A stretch of 64,000 nt of DNA from contig NZ_CP031969.1 of assembly GCF_003443735.1 (NCBI RefSeq), forward strand, positions 3,162,001-3,226,000. The letters run 5' to 3'. Below the pieces are notes generated by a model. That model made no database searches and had not been told where the DNA came from. It saw nothing but the letters and a program-made list of their open reading frames with translations. Shown here piece after piece: positions 27,315 through 36,220 of this stretch; position 1 is the stretch's first letter, and each line of letters begins with the position of its first letter. This DNA is from Streptomyces sp. CC0208 (GTDB lineage: Bacteria > Actinomycetota > Actinomycetes > Streptomycetales > Streptomycetaceae). Both the position numbers and the translations under genes were made by a program.

Positions 27315-27896
27315 TTACGGGGCCGTACGGATCCCCGGTTCCGGTTCGTACCGCAGCAGTACGACGCCATTGCCGAAGGTGTGCGACTCGACGAGCCGGA
27401 GGGAGGTCAGCGTGTCGGCGTGCGGGAAGAGGGGCTTGCCCCGGCCGACGAGGACGGGGTGGACGTAGATCCGCAGCTCGTCGACGAGGCCGTACCGCAG
27501 GAAGGTCTCCCCCAACTCGGCCCCGCCCAGGGCGAGATCACCGCCCGGCTGCTCCTTCAGCGCGCGGACCTCTTCCGGTACGACCTCACGGACGAGGGTG
27601 GAGTTCCAGTCGACGTGTGTGAGGGTCCGGGAGTAGACGACCTTGGGGAGGTCCCGCCAGATCGGGGCGAACTCCCTGACGGACGCGGGGGCTTCGGGGT
27701 CGGCGTCGGCGGTGGGCCAGTAGTCGGCCATGAGCTCGTAGACGACCCGGCCGTGGAGCAGCCCGCCCATGCTCCCGACCGTGGCGTTCATGTGCGTGTG
27801 CAGCTCGTCGTCGACCCGGTGCCAGCTGATGTCACGGTCGTGGCCCTCGATGTAGCCGTCGAGGGACATGGACATCATCAGGACGATTTTCCGCAT
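27315..27896 (-). CDS. Dihydrofolate reductase-like (RibD C-terminal) protein
   Basis: The 193-aa protein has the RibD_C/DHFR-like fold: KIVLMMSMSLDGYIEG at the start, GGLLHGRVVYELMADYWP, KVVYSRTLTHVDW, and GGAELGETFLRYGLVDELRIYVHPVLVGRGKPLF. These stand-alone proteins are NAD(P)H-dependent reductases of unknown substrate, not the folate enzyme. ATG 27896 is the start; an upstream 14-residue extension is not family-like. Divergent from the DUF192 gene. Confidence 0.88.
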   Translation of the reverse strand: MRKIVLMMSMSLDGYIEGHDRDISWHRVDDELHTHMNATVGSMGGLLHGRVVYELMADYWPTADADPEAPASVREFAPIWRDLPKVVYSRTLTHVDWNSTLVREVVPEEVRALKEQPGGDLALGGAELGETFLRYGLVDELRIYVHPVLVGRGKPLFPHADTLTSLRLVESHTFGNGVVLLRYEPEPGIRTAP

Positions 27897-27996
27897 CGGC
27901 CACCTGACCTGGGCAGTGGAGAGAGGATCGGCTCCCAAGGTATCGGGAGCGACAGGGACGGCGTGGGAACGCCATGGCGGGAGAGGTGGCTCCGGG

Positions 27997-28413
27997 ATGG
28001 GGCGCTGGCTGGACGGGCGGGGCGAGCTGGTCGTGCACAGGGAACGGATCGTGCACGGGGAACAGATCGTGCACGGGGAACAGATCGTGCACGGGGAGCG
28101 GGACGGGTTCGCCGTACCGCTGGAGATAGCGACCTCCTACCGGGCCCGGACGAGGGGGCTCCTGGGCCGGGACGGTGTCGAGGGGGCCCTGCTCCTCTCC
28201 CCCGCGGGCAGCGTGCACACCTTCCGCATGCGCATCCCCATCGACGTCGCCTACCTCGACCGCCGACTCCGCGTCATCGCCGTCCGCACGATGAAGCCGG
28301 GGCGGCTGGGGCTGCCACGGGTGCGGTCCCGGCATGTGCTGGAGGCGGAGGCGGGGGCGATGGAAGGGTGGGGGGTGCGGGTGGGGGTGCGGGTGGAGAT
28401 CGTGGTGGAGTGA
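27997..28413 (+). CDS. DUF192 family protein with N-terminal hexapeptide repeats
   Basis: The 138-aa protein contains a DUF192 beta-barrel (VPLEIATSYRARTRGLLGRDGVEGALLLSPAGSVHTFRM, IDVAYLDRRLRVIAVRTMKPGRLG). DUF192 is usually exported or cytoplasmic and of unknown function. Before the domain are four near-identical hexapeptides, (V/I)VH(R/G)E(R/Q), encoded by an 18-bp tandem repeat. ATG 27997 gives the compact family-length protein; the longer frame from 27868 overlaps the divergent reductase gene. Confidence 0.8.
   Translation: MGRWLDGRGELVVHRERIVHGEQIVHGEQIVHGERDGFAVPLEIATSYRARTRGLLGRDGVEGALLLSPAGSVHTFRMRIPIDVAYLDRRLRVIAVRTMKPGRLGLPRVRSRHVLEAEAGAMEGWGVRVGVRVEIVVE
28029..28100 (+). repeat. 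18-bp coding tandem repeat, four units
   Basis: GATCGTGCACGGGGAACA at 28047-28064 and identically at 28065-28082, with variant units at 28029-28046 and 28083-28100. Near-perfect identity suggests recent slippage expansion. Confidence 0.9.
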
Positions 28414-28500
28414 TGGGGGCGTGAGTGACGGTGCTTGGCGTGACGGCGGGGGGACGGTGCGTGGAGTGACGGTGTGTGGGGACGCGCCGGCTCAGCCGAC

Positions 28501-29538
28501 TTATCCGAACGCGCTGACGGCGAGGTCGGACGACGGGAATCGCAGGTTGAGGCTGCTGCCGGTGTTGACCGCCACATAGCACCCGTACAGGACCTTGGCG
28601 AGCTCCCCTCCGTTCATCGCCCGCACATGCCGACCGTCGTCCGGGACGTAGGGGGCGCTGGTGTACACGTCCAGATGGCGCTCACCGTCGTCGCCCTCGC
28701 GGAAGCGGAGCTTGCCGTCCGACTCGGCGGAGACCAGCACGGTGCCCGCGCGGAGGGCGTCCAGGAATGCCTCGGCCGTGCCTCGGCGAGCCCGGAATGC
28801 CTGCAACGCGCGCTCCACGTCATTCTCCGGAGCACGCCATCGCAGCGCGGTGAGGGTGGGCTCGTAGTCGGGGTTGAAGTGGAACTCGCCGATCTCGCCG
28901 TTCTCGTCGATGGGCCAGCCGCCCAGCTTCCCGTGGTCCGGTACCTCGCCGTGCGGGTTGGTGTAGGCCGGGTCGATGGCGAAGATCACCCTGCCGGGCT
29001 GACGCCGGGCGGAACGCCGCATCTCCTCGGTCACCTGGGGTGCGAGCATCTTCGGTCCGCGGAAGGGGATGACGGGATACGCATGGATCTTCAGATCGCG
29101 GGGTTCGCGGTGCCACTTGCCGTCGCCGACGATCTCTTCCCTCAGGACCGCCAGGCTGGGCGCCTCCTGCCACGGCCCGGGCAGCGCGCGCCCCGGAAAC
29201 GGGTAACCGCCTTGCTGCACCATCTCGGCCAATGCCTCGGTCGGGGCGAGGCCTCGTTGTTTCGCGGATCGCCGCAGTTCTCTCCACAAGCCGGTGGCAT
29301 TACTGGCTTCGGGTCCCTGCTCCTCGCGCACGAGGTAGCAGACGGCCCCCTCCGCATCCGACGCGAACAGCGCCCCCAGAATCCCCTCCATATTGGCCAC
29401 GACCACGTACTGCACAGGACCGTCCGCAGACAGTTCGTAGTCGTCCGGGCCGCCGGTCAGCCGTGGTTGCAGGTCGCCCGCCAGCCGAGAGAAGGGCCTC
29501 TCCTCGGAGTGCTCGTCCTGGCCGCGCTGTTCACTCAT
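28501..29538 (-). CDS. SseB-domain, type VII secretion-associated protein (candidate immunity)
   Basis: The 345-aa cytoplasmic protein has an acidic N-terminal half (GPVQYVVVANMEGILGALFASD), a middle stretch YTNPHGEVPDHGKLGGWPIDENGEIGEFHFNPDY, and a C-terminal SseB-like domain (VERALQAFRARRGTAEAFLDALRAGTVLVSAE, NGGELAKVLYGCYVAVNTGSS). This architecture is common beside Streptomyces type VII effectors. ATG 29538 overlaps the toxin stop by 4 bp, so it is translated with it. That pairing makes it the best immunity candidate, but a chaperone-like role is equally possible. Confidence 0.72.
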   Translation of the reverse strand: MSEQRGQDEHSEERPFSRLAGDLQPRLTGGPDDYELSADGPVQYVVVANMEGILGALFASDAEGAVCYLVREEQGPEASNATGLWRELRRSAKQRGLAPTEALAEMVQQGGYPFPGRALPGPWQEAPSLAVLREEIVGDGKWHREPRDLKIHAYPVIPFRGPKMLAPQVTEEMRRSARRQPGRVIFAIDPAYTNPHGEVPDHGKLGGWPIDENGEIGEFHFNPDYEPTLTALRWRAPENDVERALQAFRARRGTAEAFLDALRAGTVLVSAESDGKLRFREGDDGERHLDVYTSAPYVPDDGRHVRAMNGGELAKVLYGCYVAVNTGSSLNLRFPSSDLAVSAFG

Positions 29539-31562
29539 CGATGGATCTTTCCGTAGATCTGCCACTGCCCGTTCGCGTCCTTGAACGCTTCGGTGACCGT
29601 GTATTCGTTGCCGCGGCCGAGCAGCAGTTCACGCTCGTCGGCACCGTAGCGGCCCACCTTCTCCACATACAGGCCCGGGGTCCCCTCAGCCACGCGCAGG
29701 TGCAGGACAGCGTCCTTGTTCGTGAACACGGCGTCTCCCAATGAGGTGGACATGTAGGCGTCGTCCGTGAACTTCTTGCCGATCATGTCTGCCGGGTGCG
29801 CGGAACGCATCTTCTCCAGATAGTGCTCCAGGCCGGTGCCGCGGCGGACCACGACGTCCTCGGGAAGAGCGTTCCCGGCGAGCGCCTTGTCGAGCTGCTC
29901 GACGTGCCGGCGTACCTGCGGGCTGTCGTAGTAGCCGCCCTCCCCCTCCCGCAGGAACCCGTTGATCCGGTGGTGCTCGGGCCCCGTGTAGTCGTGCACC
30001 GCTGCCTTCTGCTCGTCGGGAAGGCTCTCCGCATAGTCGTTCCAGTGCTTGGCGCCGTACTGTGCCGCGTCCGCGTTGCTGTCGAAGGTGACGGCGCCGT
30101 CGGAGATCTCAGCCATCGCCGCCCGATGCTGTGCGATGTCCTCTGGCGGTCCCGGTGGGGGGTGGGCGCTCTTCGTCCCCGCTTCCGGGGTCGGTGGGCC
30201 CTCCCCGGAGGAGTCGGAGGCGTCCCACCTGCCGCGCGAGGCGTCCTTGGTGGTGTCGGCCGCGGCGTCCGCGGCCCCCTCACCGTGCTGGACCGTCCAG
30301 CCGTCCGGCAGCCCGCCCTCCTTGGCCGCCGCTTGGCCGACCGACTCGCCCGTGCCCTCGGCTGCCGTCCCGACCGCCTCGCGGCCGCCACGCTCCGCCG
30401 CGGTCTCCACGCCGTCCTTCGCGATCGCGGTCATGGTGCGGCGGGCCGCAGCCACCCCGGTCGCCGCGCCGCCGGTGACCGCGTCACTCGCGAGGTCGAA
30501 GGTGAGGGTGCCGAGTGCCTCGGCCGGGTCGGTGGACCAGCCCGAGCCGACCAGTGACTTGGCGGTGCGCACCGGATGGTTGACGGCCGTGAGCAGCCCC
30601 ATGCCGGTGACGGAGACGTTCTGGAGGTACTGCGCGGGATGGGTCAGGTTGTAGGGGTCCATCGGGTTGACCGTCCGCACCATGCGGATCAGGCCCGTGC
30701 CGCCTTTGACGAATCCGCCGGCGAAGTGTTCGAGCTCCAGGTTGACGGCCCTCGTGCCGTCCATGAAACCGGCCTTGAGCTTGGCCAGGGTGCCCGGCTC
30801 GGCCGGGGCCGACGCGAAAGCATCGGTCACCTTGGCCGTGGCGTTCTCGGCGGCGGAGTCCCGTGTGCGCCGGGCGCGCCTGAGGATCTCACGGGCCGCG
30901 TCGCGGCCTGCTTCGCCGGGGTCCACGAACTCCCCCGGGTCAGTAGGAACTTGGGCCCCCGAGCGCGATGTCTCACCGAGCGACAGAACGCCTTGGTACT
31001 GCTGGTACTCCCAGGCCTGCCGGTCGTACGTCTGCCGGGCCGCGGAACTGTTCGCCTCGGCGGTCCGCCACTTCTCGATCGCCTCGGCCGCCTGCCCACG
31101 CGCCCAGGAGACGGTGTGCGCGTACTCCGCCAGGGCGTCCGCCGCGGCGGTACAGGCGTCGGCCGCGGTCAGCCACCGCTTGGGGTGGGTGGTGAAGGAC
31201 TCCCGGAAGGAATCGGCCGCCGTGCCGGTCCAGCGATCCGGGTCGAGCTTCTTCAGCGCCTGCCCGGTGCCTTCGAAGGCGGATGCGAAGGCATTCAGAT
31301 GCCGGACCGTATCCTCCAGGTCCCCGGTCGATCCGTGGATCAGCTCACCCGGCTGGTCCGTCTCCCCCAGCTCCCGTTCGGGCACCACGGCGCCAGCCGC
31401 CCCGGTGACGTACTCGGCGCCGTCACGGACCCTTTCCCCGACGGACTTCGGGCCGACCACGTCCAGGCTGTCGCCCACCGCGTCCGCGGTCGCGTTGACC
31501 CCGTCGGAGAGTCCTTGCCTGATGCCGTCGCCCAGATCCCCCAGCTCCCCCAGGACGCCCAT
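29535..31562 (-). CDS. Type VII-type polymorphic toxin with ADP-ribosyltransferase domain
   Basis: The 675-aa protein has an N-terminal helical WXG-type region (DDxxRHLNAFASAFEGTGQALKKL then RWTGTAADSFRESF, W-x-G at about residue 94) ending in a long coiled coil; a variable linker; a short hydrophobic stretch (about 330-355); Ala/Thr-rich connector; and a C-terminal VIP2/ARTC-like domain (about 500-675). The R-S-E triad is visible: VVVRRGTG (Arg 573/574), YMSTSLGD (STS at 605-607) and DERELLLGRGNEY (ExE at 643-645). ExE indicates arginine-directed ADP-ribosylation. Start ATG shares one base with the upstream stop (TGATG). Likely exported by an ESX-like machine. Confidence 0.85.
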   Translation of the reverse strand: MGVLGELGDLGDGIRQGLSDGVNATADAVGDSLDVVGPKSVGERVRDGAEYVTGAAGAVVPERELGETDQPGELIHGSTGDLEDTVRHLNAFASAFEGTGQALKKLDPDRWTGTAADSFRESFTTHPKRWLTAADACTAAADALAEYAHTVSWARGQAAEAIEKWRTAEANSSAARQTYDRQAWEYQQYQGVLSLGETSRSGAQVPTDPGEFVDPGEAGRDAAREILRRARRTRDSAAENATAKVTDAFASAPAEPGTLAKLKAGFMDGTRAVNLELEHFAGGFVKGGTGLIRMVRTVNPMDPYNLTHPAQYLQNVSVTGMGLLTAVNHPVRTAKSLVGSGWSTDPAEALGTLTFDLASDAVTGGAATGVAAARRTMTAIAKDGVETAAERGGREAVGTAAEGTGESVGQAAAKEGGLPDGWTVQHGEGAADAAADTTKDASRGRWDASDSSGEGPPTPEAGTKSAHPPPGPPEDIAQHRAAMAEISDGAVTFDSNADAAQYGAKHWNDYAESLPDEQKAAVHDYTGPEHHRINGFLREGEGGYYDSPQVRRHVEQLDKALAGNALPEDVVVRRGTGLEHYLEKMRSAHPADMIGKKFTDDAYMSTSLGDAVFTNKDAVLHLRVAEGTPGLYVEKVGRYGADERELLLGRGNEYTVTEAFKDANGQWQIYGKIHR

Positions 31563-32146
31563 CAGGCACCGTCCTCGGGCGTGACCGACTCCACCGACTC
31601 CCGCACGAACTCCCTGCCGGCCCGCAGCTGTGTGCCGTACTGGCCACTGGTGGTCAGGTCCTCCTCGGTCTCCTGCCAGCTCTGACCCATCTGCTGCACG
31701 GCACCGGACGCCGACTCCTGCGAAAGATCCGGCGTCCAGGCCGCCTTGGCCCCGGACTCGACCTGGCTCCACGACATCCGGGCGGCGTCCTGGCTGGAGA
31801 CGGTCGGGGCGCCGTAGTTGGCCACGACGACGTCCTTGAGCACCCCAACGCCGTACTCCTCTGCCTCGTGGTAGTAACCGGCCGACAGGTCGAGCTTCTC
31901 GGCGATCTCGTTGCCCTCGTCGACCAGGGCCTTCACACCCCACTCCCAGCGTTCCGCGAAGGTGCCGAACGCCTTGGCGAGCCCGGCGTGGCCCATCTGC
32001 AGCGGGCTCAGCTCCAGGCTGTCGAACCCGAACCCGACGGCGCCGCCGCCTACTTGCCCGACGGCCTGCAGCTCCTCGATCGTCTGGTTGATGCCTTTGG
32101 CGGCCTGCTGGAGGACTTCGGGGTCCGCCCCATAGCCATCATTCAT
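31562..32146 (-). CDS. EspC/WXG100-like type VII secretion partner
   Basis: This 194-aa protein resembles EspC-type ESX substrates: N-terminal ADPEVLQQAAKGINQTIEELQAVGQ helix, a second helix, LSAGYYHEAEEYGVG (contains the YxxxE secretion signal at YHEAE), then an extended C-terminus (SWQETEEDLTTSGQYG). It sits between the small SseB-like gene (4-bp overlap) and the toxin (1-bp overlap). It probably forms a heterodimer with, or chaperones, the toxin for recognition by the secretion system. Confidence 0.78.
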   Translation of the reverse strand: MNDGYGADPEVLQQAAKGINQTIEELQAVGQVGGGAVGFGFDSLELSPLQMGHAGLAKAFGTFAERWEWGVKALVDEGNEIAEKLDLSAGYYHEAEEYGVGVLKDVVVANYGAPTVSSQDAARMSWSQVESGAKAAWTPDLSQESASGAVQQMGQSWQETEEDLTTSGQYGTQLRAGREFVRESVESVTPEDGA

Positions 32147-32622
32147 GTGCGGTCCAGGTCCAGAAGATCGACCGCCACCCGGTCCGGCACGACCCCGGAC
32201 ACCGGAGGCATGAGGAGCTGCCGGATGCCGCCCACGTCGACCGCGATCCCGGTGGCGGTCCGGGTCTCGGTGACAGCGGCGGGTACGGCGATGTCGAGCA
32301 GCCGGGAGCCGAGCACGGTCCAGTAGCGGATACGGCCGCTCGCCCAGCCGAAGTCGTTACCCGTCTCGGCGCGGGCTCGCGCGAAACGCTTCAACTCGGT
32401 TGTGGACGTGAAGGCGTACAGCCACTGGACACCGTCCGTCTCGACCGAGCAGGCCGGTTCGCTCTCGGCGAGCGGGACGTACAGGGCGGCCGCGCGGAAG
32501 GCCGCGAGCAGTCTGTCGCCGTCGCCCTGTCCGTCGTAGAGGTCGTGGATCTCGGCGGCCAGCGTTGCCCGTGCGAGCGCGCCCACGCCACCCGTCGGGC
32601 TGTTGGCCGCATCCGCCTTCAT
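32143..32622 (-). CDS. SseB-like small cytoplasmic protein
   Basis: This 159-aa protein is first in the four-gene toxin operon. It has no signal or membrane segment. YDGQGDGDRLLAAFRAAALYVPLAESE, GVQWLYAFTSTTELKRFARAR and RTATGIAVDVGGIRQLLMPPV are typical of SseB N-terminal-type proteins associated with type VII effectors. It may be an accessory or immunity factor; the sequence does not distinguish these. Confidence 0.7.
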   Translation of the reverse strand: MKADAANSPTGGVGALARATLAAEIHDLYDGQGDGDRLLAAFRAAALYVPLAESEPACSVETDGVQWLYAFTSTTELKRFARARAETGNDFGWASGRIRYWTVLGSRLLDIAVPAAVTETRTATGIAVDVGGIRQLLMPPVSGVVPDRVAVDLLDLDRT

Positions 32623-33010
32623 GCGTGGTCACCCCGTGACTGATCTTGTGATGCGCGAAAGCACATCACGGTGAACATGTGCGAGTCCAACCGGGTGGGA
32701 CGGGCGTTGCCAAGGACGACGGCAAACCAGGCGATTCCGGAACCGGACTCGTTCAGCTGCCCTTCTGTTGCCCTTGCCGAGGGTGCGGCGGTCCGCGCGT
32801 CGCCTTGAATCTTGCTTGTGGACGAGGTGAGTTGAGTTCACCGTGGTCTTGTGACGGAACGTTGTGATGTTCGGTCCGTCAGTGAGCGCCAGTAGAGTTG
32901 GGGCAGGTCGGGGACGGTCGGAGAGCGGATGCGCCCGGCAGCAGTCCTGACGCGAGCACGACACGCGCGACCGACCGCGAGTGACGTAGCGAAAAAACGG
33001 GGAGCTGGGC
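32623..33010. other. Divergent promoter region of the two type VII operons
   Basis: About 390 bp separate the minus-strand toxin operon from the plus-strand ESX-like genes. GC is lower than in flanking coding DNA (for example around 32820-32880, TTGAGTTCACCGTGG and GTTGTGATGTTCGG). No gene is supported; both sets of promoters must be here. Confidence 0.5.
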
Positions 33011-33331
33011 ATGGCCGAAGAAGTGAGCGTCGATCTCGACGAACTCGAGAAGACCGTCACCGCGTTGAACCAGGTACTGAGCGATCTCGGCAAGGCGAAC
33101 ACGGATACGGCGACCAACACGTATCTCCCCGAAGGCGCCCTCGGAACCGGATTCGACGAGGCGCACAAACTCGCCAACGCCCACAACGAGATGAAGACGT
33201 ACATCGAGGACGTCGTGAAGTATCTCAACACGGTCATGGACGAGTTCGGGCGCAAGACGAAGTACACCCACGGGGCCTACCAGGACTCGGACTACGCGGC
33301 GCAGGCGAGTTTCCCGAACGCGGGGCACTGA
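33011..33331 (+). CDS. Small ESX/WXG100-like protein
   Basis: This 106-aa protein has a long amphipathic N-terminal helix (SVDLDELEKTVTALNQVLSDLGKA), a turn (YLPEGALGTGFDEA) and a second helix (NEMKTYIEDVVKYLNTVMDEFG), followed by a short tail. The family length and two-helix hairpin match ESX substrates, but the W-x-G turn is replaced by LGTG. A good ribosome site (GGGGAG) precedes ATG 33011. It lies just upstream of a larger WXG-type protein, suggesting a secreted pair. Confidence 0.78.
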   Translation: MAEEVSVDLDELEKTVTALNQVLSDLGKANTDTATNTYLPEGALGTGFDEAHKLANAHNEMKTYIEDVVKYLNTVMDEFGRKTKYTHGAYQDSDYAAQASFPNAGH

Positions 33332-33383
33332 TCGATGGGCCGCGTGATGACCGAGGTGCGGGGCGACGAGGGGGTACAGGGGC

Positions 33384-34766
33384 ATGGCTGGTAACGACAA
33401 GTACATCGACTACGACTACGTCGAGATGAACATGTGCTTCAACGAGAAGCACACGACACCCTTCTCCGGCGCCAAGAACATGGACGAGATGAAGGCCATG
33501 GTCCGCCACGCCAGACCTGACCTCGTGGAGGACGTCGTCACGGGCTGGAAGGACGTACAGGCCCAACTGGTCACGATTCAGCGCGACTTCGAGAAAGAGG
33601 TCACCCGAATCCAGGAACACTGGAAGGGGGCCGCCGCCGACGGATTCGCCCAGAAGGCCAAGCAGGTCAGCAAGAGCATCGGCGACACCTCGAAGTACGC
33701 CGGGCACACGGCTCTGGCGATGGCGAATGCCGCTTACACACTGGGCAAGGTCAAGGACGACGTCCTGGCGATGGAGAAGCCGGGGACGGTGTCCAGCTTT
33801 CTCAATTCCGCGGGCGACGGATTCACCGGCGACGACAGCGGCATGAAGAAGGACATCGCCGCCGGGAGGGGCGCCCAGGATGTCCTCGACCGCAACCATG
33901 ACGATCTGTCGGCGGGGCGGGAGGCGCAGCTGGCCATGGCGGCGAAGATGGAGACGTTGGGGGCGTCTTATAACTCGCAGGCCAAGGCCATGGGGTCGTG
34001 GAATAGGAAGCCGCCGATCGAGGGCGAGAAAGACTACCCCGGGGACCCCGGCGGCATCACGCCCACGCCGGTAGCCACTCCGTCGGCCGCCTCGCCTCGA
34101 AGCCCGCAGAAAGCATCAGCAGGCACCGCCCGGCACGCCCAGACTGGCAATATCAGCCAGTCGAAGTCGGTGACTCCGCCTTCGGGCATCACCGGCGGAG
34201 CGGATCAGTCGACGGCACCGGTCCATAACGTAGGCACGGCGATTGACGGCATCTCCGGTGGCCACACTGGTACGCCGACGGTCAGCGGCGGTGGCGGCGT
34301 CGGTGGTGGAGCCGCTGGTGGCAGCGTCGGTGGTGGCGCTGGCAGCGTCGGTGGTAGCGCTGGCCTCGTCGGCGGCGTAGCCGGCGGGCGCAGAGCGATG
34401 GTCGGCCGGCCCGGCGTGGGCGGCATGCCCGGCCGACCCGGACCAGGTGCGGGTGCGGGTGCGGCCGGGAGCGCACGCCCGGGAGGCTCAGCTCGCCAGT
34501 CTGGTGGCATCAGCGGTGGGACGCCCAAGGCGGGTGCTGGCACAAGCAGAGGGACCGCTGGCGGCTCCGGCCTGCACAACAGCCGCGGTGCCGCGGGCCG
34601 AGGAGCCGGCCCTGTCCGCAAGGGCGGAGTCGCGGGTACACCAATTGGCCGTAACGGTCGCCCCAAGGACGAAGAGCAGCGCGAGCGGGAGCGTCCCGAC
34701 TATTTGGTCGAGGATGAGGAGACCTGGACCCCACAGCGTAACGTGGCGCCTCGGGTCATCGAGTAG
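33384..34766 (+). CDS. Large WXG/PPE-like protein with Gly-rich tail
   Basis: The 460-aa protein has an N-terminal WXG-type helical region (to about 200) with W-x-G near residue 74 (HWKGAAADGFAQKA) and a coiled coil, then a Pro/Thr linker, then a long Gly/Ala-rich, low-complexity segment (about 295-425), and a short conserved acidic C-terminus, RPDYLVEDEETWTPQRNVAPRVIE-like. This plan is common for Streptomyces type VII secreted proteins. GGGGG precedes the start. The Gly-rich part contains many GGxGG repeats. Confidence 0.75.
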   Translation: MAGNDKYIDYDYVEMNMCFNEKHTTPFSGAKNMDEMKAMVRHARPDLVEDVVTGWKDVQAQLVTIQRDFEKEVTRIQEHWKGAAADGFAQKAKQVSKSIGDTSKYAGHTALAMANAAYTLGKVKDDVLAMEKPGTVSSFLNSAGDGFTGDDSGMKKDIAAGRGAQDVLDRNHDDLSAGREAQLAMAAKMETLGASYNSQAKAMGSWNRKPPIEGEKDYPGDPGGITPTPVATPSAASPRSPQKASAGTARHAQTGNISQSKSVTPPSGITGGADQSTAPVHNVGTAIDGISGGHTGTPTVSGGGGVGGGAAGGSVGGGAGSVGGSAGLVGGVAGGRRAMVGRPGVGGMPGRPGPGAGAGAAGSARPGGSARQSGGISGGTPKAGAGTSRGTAGGSGLHNSRGAAGRGAGPVRKGGVAGTPIGRNGRPKDEEQRERERPDYLVEDEETWTPQRNVAPRVIE

Positions 34767-34849
34767 TAGCGGCGCGGGACGCCACAGTTGGCGGGATGGT
34801 GAGGGGCATCCAGGGTCAGCCCCTCACCATCCGGAGAGAGGACAGGCAA

Positions 34850-36172
34850 ATGGGCTTCGCCCAGGCACTTCGCACAGCAGGCTGCAGCACATTGGCCGGG
34901 GCGTTTCTGTTTGCCTCTGCTCCCCTCGCGGCAGCAGATCAGGTCAGAGAAGATCAGTGGGCACTCAAGGCACTCAATGCCCAATCTGTGTGGAAGTCCT
35001 CCAAGGGACAAGGCGTCACAGTTGCCGTTATCGACGACGGAGTGAACGCCAGCCATGTAGACCTTCAAGGGAATGTTCTTGAAGGCAAGGACTTCATGGA
35101 CGGGGGTAGCGCGTCCCCAGATTCAGGCGATAATCACGGAACAGCAATGGCGTCCATCATCGCCGGCCATGGGCACGGCACGAATGATGGCGTGATCGGC
35201 TTGGCGCCTGAGGCGAAGATTCTACCGATCCGAGAGTACGGCACTGGTGGACCGGGAACGGACGTTGCCATTCGATACGCCGTTGACCATGGCGCATCTG
35301 TGATCAACGTGTCGCAATGCTTTTATTCCACGGATCAGAGCGAGTTGGACAAGACTTCAGAAGCCGTAGCCTATGCATTGAGTCACGATGTCCTAGTCGT
35401 GGGCGGCGCAGGAAATGACGGCAATTCGTCCAAATGCTACCCGGCAGCTTCACCGGGCGCGCTGGGCGTGGGTGCTGTAGCGAACGACGGGAAGGTCTGG
35501 GAGAAATCGAACTCGGGCCCCCATGTCTCATTGACAGCTCCCGGAACCAACATCGTCTCCGCCAATGGCGCTGGCAATGGATATCACGCAGGAGACGGCA
35601 CATCGGATGCGACCGCCTACACGTCAGCAGCAGCCGCCCTCCTCCGATCCAAGTTCCCTGACCTGACAGCAGGCCAGATCGCCAACCGCCTCGTAAAGAC
35701 AGCGGCGCTGCCCGATTCCGAGAAGGGCCTGTCCCTACCGGACAAGAGCTATGGCTATGGCATCATCCAGCCCCTCGCCGCCCTCAAGGACAACATCCCG
35801 GCTGGCTCGAAGTACGGCCCCCTGACCGTCCCGGAGTCCCTGAAGGAGAAGTCCGCCGCTCCCGCAGTCGGTGCATCCGACGAACAGCAAGAGAAGGCGG
35901 ACCGGAAGGCCACGATCATCTGGGCCGCCATCGGTGTCGTAGGCCTGGCCGTCATCGGACTGGTCGTCCTCCTGATCGTGAAGCGATCCAGGCGACGCAG
36001 GAACGGCAACGGCGGACCCGCCGGTCCTGGCGCTCCCGTCAGCTACCCGCAGTACGGCCAGCAGACCTACCCGCAGCAGAACCCGTACCAGCAGCCGGTC
36101 TCACCCCAGCAGCACAACCCGTACCAGCAACAGCCCACCCCGCCTCAGGGCCAGTGGCCGCCCCAGCAGTAG
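34850..36172 (+). CDS. Mycosin-type S8 serine protease (type VII secretion)
   Basis: This 440-aa protein has a signal peptide (about 1-27, AGAFLFASAPLAAA), a subtilisin domain with Asp in VIDDGVN, His in DNHGTAMASIIAGHGHG and Ser in GDGTSDATAY, a C-terminal membrane segment (about 362-385, KATIIWAAIGVVGLAVIGLVVLL) followed by a basic stop and a Pro/Gln-rich cytoplasmic tail. This is MycP architecture; mycosins stabilise ESX machines and process substrates. ATG 34850 is preceded by GAGAGGA. Codon usage is visibly AT-richer than neighbours, pointing to separate acquisition. Confidence 0.88.
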   Translation: MGFAQALRTAGCSTLAGAFLFASAPLAAADQVREDQWALKALNAQSVWKSSKGQGVTVAVIDDGVNASHVDLQGNVLEGKDFMDGGSASPDSGDNHGTAMASIIAGHGHGTNDGVIGLAPEAKILPIREYGTGGPGTDVAIRYAVDHGASVINVSQCFYSTDQSELDKTSEAVAYALSHDVLVVGGAGNDGNSSKCYPAASPGALGVGAVANDGKVWEKSNSGPHVSLTAPGTNIVSANGAGNGYHAGDGTSDATAYTSAAAALLRSKFPDLTAGQIANRLVKTAALPDSEKGLSLPDKSYGYGIIQPLAALKDNIPAGSKYGPLTVPESLKEKSAAPAVGASDEQQEKADRKATIIWAAIGVVGLAVIGLVVLLIVKRSRRRRNGNGGPAGPGAPVSYPQYGQQTYPQQNPYQQPVSPQQHNPYQQQPTPPQGQWPPQQ

Positions 36173-36220
36173 CCGCAGGTGCGGCCATGTCGGTAACTCG
36201 GGGACCGACGTGGATCAGCC

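Noticed and set aside
28474..29556. Long plus-strand frame over the SseB gene
   Set aside because: Antisense shadow; minus-strand product has recognisable SseB architecture and ATGA coupling.
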